A DNA stretch of 29,793 nucleotides from DAOPXV01 sp035352535 (GTDB lineage Bacteria; Muiribacteriota; UBA9980), in assembly GCA_964545075.1 (NCBI GenBank), contig CAZJFS010000039.1, forward strand, positions 1-29,793, written 5' to 3'. Within the stretch, counting starts at the first letter, position 1; each line of letters begins with the position of its first letter. Positions 23,844-29,793 of the stretch are shown here, one piece after another. The notes below the pieces were generated by a model. That model searched no databases and was not told where the DNA came from. It saw only the letters and a program-made list of their open reading frames with translations. A program made the position numbers and the translations under genes.

Positions 23844-26345
23844 TCACATCGCGGTGTGTATTCCGGAAAGGCTTTCATCGTAACAAATAACTCTGTTGCG
23901 GCCCGTTTTTTTAGCGTGGTATAAGGCCATATCGGACTTTCTTATAAGATCGAACTGAAGCGCGGCGTCATCGGGAAACGATGATATTCCTATGGAAACG
24001 GTTATAATCAACTGCTGACCTCCCATAACGAATTCGGTATTTTCAACCGTTTCCCGTATCCTCTGGGCGATCTCGAAAGCGCCTATTTTCGGAGTTCGCG
24101 GAAGCACGATGGCGAATTCCTCGCCGCCGTACCTGGCGAGAAGGTCGACTTCGCGTATGGACTTTTTCAATATCGAAGTGATCTTTTTTAAAACCTTATT
24201 GCCTTCCTGGTGTCCGAAAGTATCGTTGCACTTTTTGAAGTGGTCTATATCTATCATCATCAGTGATATCTCTTCCTGATATCGTTTGGCGCGCTCCATA
24301 TCCTTTTCAAGATGCTGCTGAAAATATTTGTGGTTAAATATTTCGGTAAGGCCATCGGTTACGGCCATTTCATAAAGCCTTGCATTTTCAACGTCGGAAG
24401 CTATCTGGTTAGCGAGCGTCACAAGAAGCTTTAGATCGTCATCATCGAAGAAACTTTCGTCGGCCTTATCTGTAACGTTGATAACGCCTATAACCTGATC
24501 TTTTATATTGAGGGGAACGCTCATAAATGACTTCGTCGTATACCGCTCGGATTTAACGCTTCTGAAAAAGAGATCGTCCTCGAGATTTTTGATCAATATA
24601 GGCTGCTTGGTCCTGAGAACGAAATTAAGGACGGTTTCGCGGTCATCTATCTTTATGCCGCGGAGTATGTCTTCCGAAAGGCCCTGCGACACCCTGACGT
24701 TGACCTCCTTAAAATCGCGATCAAGGATAAGTATGGAGCAGCGCCTCGTATTCATGAGCTGATTTATCATTTTCATAGCCAGGTTCAAAACGTTTTCAAG
24801 ATTCAAAGTGGAGGCGATGGCGCGTGATATTTCGTATAACGTTGTAAGCTCCCGCACCTTCTGTTCGGATTTTTCGTAAAGCTCGGTATTATATATCGCT
24901 ACCGCCGCCTGCGTGGCTATGGAAGTCAAAAGCTTCATATCCTCATCGCCGAACGCGGGTTTTTGAGGTCCGACCGCGAGCGTAATAACGCCGATGACCT
25001 TGTCCTGAACGATAAGCGGAACGCATATATCGGATTTTATTTCATAATTCAGCGAATCCTTAGGCATATAACGTCCGTCAGCCAGAACATCCTTGACGTA
25101 TATGCCTTCGCCTTTCTGCGCGGCCCACCCGACAAGCGACTCGCCGAGTTTATAGCGAAGCGAATGATGAGATGTTTGGGACATGCCGAATGATACTTTT
25201 GGAATAAGCTCCGTTTCGTTGTCGCTTAAAAGCATTATGGCGCCGATATCCGCGGAAAGCGCGGCTCCCGCTTCTTTCATTATTAAATTCAAAACCTTTT
25301 CAAGATTAAGCGACGAACCGATGGTCTTGGAAACGGAACAAAGCGTGGAAAGTTCATCAACTTTTTTTTGAGTGCGCTCAAATAATTTCGTGTTATATAT
25401 GGCCATGGAAACCGTGGCCGCGAGCATGTTTAAAAGATCGTAATCGCGCGAATCAAAAGCGTTGCGATATTTCGACGTTATCGTTATGACGCCTATAGGC
25501 TTGTTTTGAGCTATCAGCGGAACGCATACCATCGATTTTATTTCCGGCATATCATTAAGCTTTATAAAACGCTTATCGCTTTCGCAATCTTCGATGACGA
25601 CTCCCTTGCGCGTATCGAAGACTACTCCGGCGACGCCTTCGCCGATCTTGAATTTGACTTTTTTCATATTGCCGTCATCGAAAGTCGATATAACTTTCAA
25701 AACGAGCTCGCCGGTTTCGTCATTGACCAGAAAAATATTGCACAAATCGCATGGAATAAGCCTTTTCGCGTGCATGACGATAAGCTTCAAAAGTCTTTCA
25801 AGGTTGATCGTCGAATTTATCTCCTGATATATCTCATTAACTATCAAAAGCTCGTTGTTAAACATCTGGGAATGATAAGACTTAACCCACTGATACATCA
25901 GCGGATAAAAAGGCGGCAGAAGTTCGTCGATCACCTTATAGACGTTATCTTTCAGATGATATCCGGCCACGACGTCTATAAGCCCGATGACCTCCATTTC
26001 ATATTTTATCGGAATTATTATCCTTTCTTCGAAATCCCTGAGATAATTTGAAAGCGTTTCCCCCGAAACCTTTTTCATTCCTTTTTTGAAATGGATCACC
26101 GAACCGCAGTTAACGACATCCTGCAATATTTCATCCTTCAGCGAATAATTTTTGTATAGTTCGCCTGAATTGGCGGCATTTATAGCGATATAAGCGGGAA
26201 TAGGAACGGCGCTCCCGATATCTATAAGCGTCAGCACGGCGCCGCCAAAATCATATTCGGTAACGATAAGATTGAGGAATTTCTTTAAAAACGGATATGG
26301 TAAAAACTTGGTTTCAATTAAAAATTTCGATATTTTTTCTAACAT
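23844..26345 (-). CDS. Multi-GAF sensor diguanylate cyclase
   Basis: The 833-residue protein has three clear GAF domains at about 165-320, 335-490 and 505-655, plus a less clear GAF-like region at 20-155. The repeated signature is [SKD][VIM]CVPLI, then [IV]IGVI (275-287, 440-453, 608-621). A GGDEF domain (660-825) follows directly. The active site is GGEEF (740-744), so it should make cyclic di-GMP from two GTP. The inhibitory RxxD site REVD (731-734) lies five residues earlier, so product feedback is likely. DIDHFKKCNDTFGH is the conserved metal/GTP-binding stretch. No transmembrane segment is seen, so it is a cytoplasmic sensor. The GAF ligands are unknown. It is the first gene of the operon with nif3-like, mutS2 and the CPBP protease. 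Confidence 0.92.
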   Translation of the reverse strand: MLEKISKFLIETKFLPYPFLKKFLNLIVTEYDFGGAVLTLIDIGSAVPIPAYIAINAANSGELYKNYSLKDEILQDVVNCGSVIHFKKGMKKVSGETLSNYLRDFEERIIIPIKYEMEVIGLIDVVAGYHLKDNVYKVIDELLPPFYPLMYQWVKSYHSQMFNNELLIVNEIYQEINSTINLERLLKLIVMHAKRLIPCDLCNIFLVNDETGELVLKVISTFDDGNMKKVKFKIGEGVAGVVFDTRKGVVIEDCESDKRFIKLNDMPEIKSMVCVPLIAQNKPIGVITITSKYRNAFDSRDYDLLNMLAATVSMAIYNTKLFERTQKKVDELSTLCSVSKTIGSSLNLEKVLNLIMKEAGAALSADIGAIMLLSDNETELIPKVSFGMSQTSHHSLRYKLGESLVGWAAQKGEGIYVKDVLADGRYMPKDSLNYEIKSDICVPLIVQDKVIGVITLAVGPQKPAFGDEDMKLLTSIATQAAVAIYNTELYEKSEQKVRELTTLYEISRAIASTLNLENVLNLAMKMINQLMNTRRCSILILDRDFKEVNVRVSQGLSEDILRGIKIDDRETVLNFVLRTKQPILIKNLEDDLFFRSVKSERYTTKSFMSVPLNIKDQVIGVINVTDKADESFFDDDDLKLLVTLANQIASDVENARLYEMAVTDGLTEIFNHKYFQQHLEKDMERAKRYQEEISLMMIDIDHFKKCNDTFGHQEGNKVLKKITSILKKSIREVDLLARYGGEEFAIVLPRTPKIGAFEIAQRIRETVENTEFVMGGQQLIITVSIGISSFPDDAALQFDLIRKSDMALYHAKKTGRNRVICYDESLSGIHTAM

Positions 26346-26378
26346 AAAAATGTTCTTACGCCTCTTTTTTTATTTAAT

Positions 26379-26407
26379 ATTATATCACATTTTTTTTTAT
26401 TTTTAAA
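26379..26407 (-). promoter_or_regulatory. Extended -10 sigma-70 promoter for the diguanylate cyclase
   Basis: TATAAT (26384-26379) is preceded by TGA, giving the TGn extended -10. A weak -35 (TTTAAA, 26407-26402) lies 17 nt upstream. Transcription should start near 26372, about 27 nt before the ATG. The ribosome site is weak (AGAGG, 14 nt away). Confidence 0.6.
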
Positions 26408-26420
26408 TAGTTTCTGCAAT

Positions 26421-26449
26421 AAAAAACGGGGAACTTTTATGTCCCCCGT
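26421..26449 (-). terminator. Rho-independent terminator of the large Ig-repeat protein gene
   Basis: ACGGGGGAC pairs with GTTCCCCGT (8 of 9) round a 6-nt AT loop, then a T-run on the minus strand, 28 nt after the stop codon at 26477. It separates this gene from the diguanylate cyclase operon. Confidence 0.85.
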
Positions 26450-26476
26450 CAATTATTTTCTATTGTTTATTATTTT

Positions 26477-29400
26477 TTAGTTGACTCTTTCAACCGTCAC
26501 ATGATCGAAGCGAATCGCGGGCCTTGCCGCGTTGCTTTCAGGCGCGCCGAGGAAAAGTATGACTTTTTTAGCCGCATCGAGATCGTTAACGCCGGCATCG
26601 CCCGCTTCAGATTTCGCGGCGCCGTCCATCCTGAAGCGCAGCTTCATCGGAGTTTTGGACCATTCACCGTTAGTGCAAAGCGGTTTTCCATAGAGCAAGT
26701 ATATATCCGACGCCGTGACATTATTATCGTTTTTACAGAACGCGACGCCGATATAAGGCAGCGCCTGCCTGCCGTCGCCCGGAGAATCTCCGGTCATATA
26801 CACGAACGAAAGTTCATATTCTCCGTCCTTATCGAGTTTTTCTTTATCGAGCATCTGATATACGCACGGGAACGGCATAAGACCGAAGTTCACAATCTGA
26901 AGATATCCCATTTCCGAACGCTTGTAATCGATACCGACCTCGCGCGTCGTAGTGCCTTTTGCCGCGGCCAGTTTTTTAAAGCGAGCCTGTGCGTTAACCG
27001 TTACGTCAACGGGAAGGTTAGCGCCCGCGCTCGGAGACAGATCTCTCGCATTGAAAATTACGTCCAGATGAGAATCGGTGCGCGACTGCGATTCAAGCAC
27101 TCCCGCGGTTTTCGTCCAGCCCGCCGGCTGATATTCCAGCGGTTCTATCGGATTTCCACGATAGTCATAACCATATGCCCGCAGAGGATGCGCCTTTCCT
27201 TTAACTATCGAGAAGCGTTCTTCCTTGTTGGTTATAACGGGATCAAAGTAAAGATGATCCAGCTTATTCGAAAATACGTTGACCTTAAGTTCCGAAAATG
27301 CAATCGGCGTCGCTATGTCCTTATAGTTCGGATTAAGCGAATATAGCTTAACCTTCGGCTTTAACCTGGAGTTGTGAGCCGTTATGCCGATTTCCACCGA
27401 ACCGCAATCGAGCCGGACCTTGAGCTCGGTGACTCCACGTGCAAGATCCGTGACCGGCCACTTGTAAATCCGCGCAAATTCATCCTCAGCGGTATCGATT
27501 TTAACGACTACTTCCGTCATGGAATCGTATGCCGTTGCCTGATTATGGTCGTCAAATACCTGTACCGAAAGTTTCAGCGCGTCGCTTAAATCAGAGTTAT
27601 CGAGCACCGCGTTCATATCGGCGACCGTTATCCCTCCGCCTTTCATATCGACTTCCGACGTGCCGGCTCTAAATCCGAGATATCCTTTCATTAAAGGTTT
27701 TACAAATACTTTCGCGTACGATGTTATAAACACATCCGTCTTGTCGATGTCCCAGCCTTTTCCGTTCGGAGGATCCTGAAGGCCGTAGCGAAGTTCCGCG
27801 CCGCTCGATAAAAATTTCGAACCAGTATACGAAACGGCTGCGTTGATTTGATTTCCAAACGCATCGGTTATATTGGCGTCGGTAGTATCGACAATAAATA
27901 TCGATTTGGTTCCCTGTTCCCAGCCCGCGCCGTATGTATTGCTGCTGGTTCTTCCTTCGGAAAGAAACACGCCTACGGTTTCGCCGTTTTCTATTTCATA
28001 CTTGCCGTTTTTATAAGCCACTTCGTGGCTGTCCGTAGTCCAAAGCGGGCTTATTATTATTTCATTGGTAGCCAGATATTCGTAGGTCGCCTTTTCATCT
28101 TCATTGAAGTAATCTACGAAGAACGAGTCGGGTGTATGATATTTAGGCGTATATCTCGCTTTATTTCTGAATGAGTCAAATCCCTTGACCACGAATGTTG
28201 CCTGTCCGCTTTCGGCGTCGATCTCGGCTTCAGGAGGATCGACCTGCATTTCCGCCAGAGCGGAAGGAACGACACGCATTTTGGTTGACTGCGCCATGAT
28301 GTTTTCTTCTTCGTTAGTCGCCGTTACCCAGAAAACATCGCCCGCATGAGTAGTCGTAACCAGATAAGCTTCAAGGTCGCCCGATTTAAGATTTCCCTTC
28401 GAATCCGACGAAGACACTGCGAGATTATTTCTCACGATGCCGCTTCCGACGCCGACCTCATACGCCTCACCCTTTATGTTATATCCGGTAAAGGAATATA
28501 TCTCGACTTCCTGCGTACAATAGGTGACCGAAGGCGCCGTTCTCTGGTCGGGCATCAAAAGCTTTTTAGCGAGTTCGACGGAATTCGAAGATCGCTCTAT
28601 CTGGAAGTAAGGCCGCGGAGGCGGTTCATAATACGTTCTTAACGGCCTTAAAGGATCAAGAGTACCGCCCGGACATATCTGCATACGTATAGTCGTTTCA
28701 GCAATTCCAGCTACGGTTCTTTGATTCATATCGTGCATGTTACCTCTGACGCCCTTAAAGTAACCGTGCCATTTAAGTTTTATCTTATTTCCCTTAAGTA
28801 TTGAATTACCCTGCGCATCGAATGCCGATACGCCGACCCACGCATTTGAATCAGGATTTATCGTATCTTTAAGGTTCGAGTCTATGAATGCCGGTTCCGA
28901 ACTTCTTATTTCAACGACGGTAGTGTCAGGATAGTAAAACGCGAGCTTTGAAAGCTGACCCGGCGTTACATCGATATATGTGTCGCCGCCGATTACGAAG
29001 TTAGATTCATCATCATAAACTATTTGACGAGCGATGTAATTTGAATTATTCATATAGTAATATCTTACTTTCGAGTAACGCTTCAACGGATCGACAAGCC
29101 AGATATTGGAAGTATCGTTAAGCAATATATCTTTTTCCTCGACCTGGCCCAGCCCTTTTATGTCCGTGAGCCACTCGGAATTGATATACTGCGCCGAAGG
29201 CAGCGGATCATAAGCGGTGGATTGGCTTACAAGTATTTCCGCGCTCGTTTCATCCTTGAATTTTTTAAATCCAATAGAAATTTTATTGTTGGGCGACCTC
29301 GTCGAATCAAGCGTTTCAAAACTCAGGTAGTCTTCGGTCGTTATGGATAGATCGACTTCCTTGTTCTGAACGTAATTGCCGGTTTTAGTTCCGGTATCCG

Positions 29401-29793
29401 TGAAGTATAGCGGAACTTCCGAAGTCGTTCCGGCGTTGTCCTTGATATAGTAGACTCCGCCCATAGGCTCTTTAACTTTCATTCCCTGATAATTGACGCG
29501 CGCCGCCATTGTCGACTGTATAGCCGGAGCTGTTCTATCCTTGCTGCGCACATATTTGGAATATGCATATTCGGATTCGTTCAACACCTTGTCCCAACTC
29601 TTGACGCGCATTGAATAGAACGTGTAATCTTCGAGGCCCCAGGCATAAACCGAATGTTTTTTATTTTCGCCGCCGTGAGAGACTATTCCAAGCATACCTA
29701 TTCTATCAACCCAGAACTCAAAGCCCGTGGACACTTTGGAATATCCTCTTATTTTCACGGAATCGATGGTAGAGCCGAACGGAAGTTCTTCAA
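26477..29793 (-). CDS. Very large exported-type protein with Ig-like repeats and C-terminal jelly-roll-like domain, 5' partial
   Basis: The frame stays open through the right edge (upstream residues EELPFGSTIDS), so the GTG at 29758 is probably internal and the N-terminus is missing. At least 1104 residues are visible. Ig-like segments recur with a D-x-x-G/R-N motif at a beta-turn: FDAQGNSI, FDSFRNKA, YDYRGNPI and the looser FDDHNQAT, as in bacterial Ig-like (invasin/Big-type) domains. The visible N-terminus (VKIRGYSKVSTGFEFWVDRIGMLG) resembles the start of a carbohydrate-binding-like sandwich. The last 150 residues (GEYELSFVYMTGDSPGDGRQ, then PAIRFDHVTVERV) look like a jelly-roll carbohydrate-binding-like domain. 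Composition is rich in Tyr, Asn, Thr and Asp. No catalytic motif is seen. It is probably a cell-surface structural or adhesive protein; function unknown. Confidence 0.75.
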   Translation of the reverse strand, partial: EELPFGSTIDSVKIRGYSKVSTGFEFWVDRIGMLGIVSHGGENKKHSVYAWGLEDYTFYSMRVKSWDKVLNESEYAYSKYVRSKDRTAPAIQSTMAARVNYQGMKVKEPMGGVYYIKDNAGTTSEVPLYFTDTGTKTGNYVQNKEVDLSITTEDYLSFETLDSTRSPNNKISIGFKKFKDETSAEILVSQSTAYDPLPSAQYINSEWLTDIKGLGQVEEKDILLNDTSNIWLVDPLKRYSKVRYYYMNNSNYIARQIVYDDESNFVIGGDTYIDVTPGQLSKLAFYYPDTTVVEIRSSEPAFIDSNLKDTINPDSNAWVGVSAFDAQGNSILKGNKIKLKWHGYFKGVRGNMHDMNQRTVAGIAETTIRMQICPGGTLDPLRPLRTYYEPPPRPYFQIERSSNSVELAKKLLMPDQRTAPSVTYCTQEVEIYSFTGYNIKGEAYEVGVGSGIVRNNLAVSSSDSKGNLKSGDLEAYLVTTTHAGDVFWVTATNEEENIMAQSTKMRVVPSALAEMQVDPPEAEIDAESGQATFVVKGFDSFRNKARYTPKYHTPDSFFVDYFNEDEKATYEYLATNEIIISPLWTTDSHEVAYKNGKYEIENGETVGVFLSEGRTSSNTYGAGWEQGTKSIFIVDTTDANITDAFGNQINAAVSYTGSKFLSSGAELRYGLQDPPNGKGWDIDKTDVFITSYAKVFVKPLMKGYLGFRAGTSEVDMKGGGITVADMNAVLDNSDLSDALKLSVQVFDDHNQATAYDSMTEVVVKIDTAEDEFARIYKWPVTDLARGVTELKVRLDCGSVEIGITAHNSRLKPKVKLYSLNPNYKDIATPIAFSELKVNVFSNKLDHLYFDPVITNKEERFSIVKGKAHPLRAYGYDYRGNPIEPLEYQPAGWTKTAGVLESQSRTDSHLDVIFNARDLSPSAGANLPVDVTVNAQARFKKLAAAKGTTTREVGIDYKRSEMGYLQIVNFGLMPFPCVYQMLDKEKLDKDGEYELSFVYMTGDSPGDGRQALPYIGVAFCKNDNNVTASDIYLLYGKPLCTNGEWSKTPMKLRFRMDGAAKSEAGDAGVNDLDAAKKVILFLGAPESNAARPAIRFDHVTVERVN

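Noticed and set aside
26501..27346. 281-residue plus-strand ORF rich in Arg and Ile
   Set aside because: Antisense shadow of the large Ig-repeat protein; basic low-quality composition.

Overview
The window looks like a fragment of a metagenome-assembled genome from an uncultured bacterium with an outer membrane. It has a PorV-type outer-membrane barrel, a secreted seven-bladed propeller with a FlgD-like C-terminal domain, a pseudopilin, D-Ala-D-Ala ligase, MutS2, sigma-54 regulation and a GAF/GGDEF sensor. The standard genetic code fits every gene. Nothing fixes the phylum. The mix suits a poorly sampled candidate lineage, but that is inference. I saw no tRNA, rRNA, CRISPR array, insertion sequence or phage gene.

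Layout. 1-4979 (minus) is a regulatory/pilus block: a three-PAS sigma-54 activator, a response regulator with a degenerate HPt-like domain, and a pseudopilin cut by the left edge. The activator is interrupted on paper by 100 Ns, but both gap flanks carry the same 55 nt. Collapsing that overlap gives an intact 804-residue protein ending in a Fis-type helix-turn-helix. 5115-9096 (plus) is a two-gene envelope operon: secreted propeller, then a PorV-like barrel fused to TPRs. 9255-10489 (minus) holds a Nudix hydrolase coupled to an unknown membrane protein. 10590-12269 (plus) is a RibU-like ECF S component followed by ddl.

12425-19571 (mostly minus) is the most unusual part. It has a protein built from about five acyl-carrier-like repeats, an AMP-forming acyl ligase 25 nt downstream, a divergent small membrane/coiled-coil protein, and two radical-SAM enzymes with B12-binding-like N-termini. 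Together they suggest an uncharacterised carrier-protein-based pathway, but no product can be predicted. 19716-26345 (minus) is a probable operon of a multi-GAF diguanylate cyclase, a divergent NIF3 protein, MutS2 and a CPBP membrane protease. 26477 to the right edge (minus) is a very large surface-type protein with Ig-like segments, truncated at its N-terminus.

Readable control elements include a consensus sigma-70 promoter for the carrier-repeat gene, a good sigma-70 promoter facing away from it, an extended -10 for the diguanylate cyclase, a sigma-54-like site ahead of the response regulator, and hairpin terminators at 9170, 12318 and 26421.
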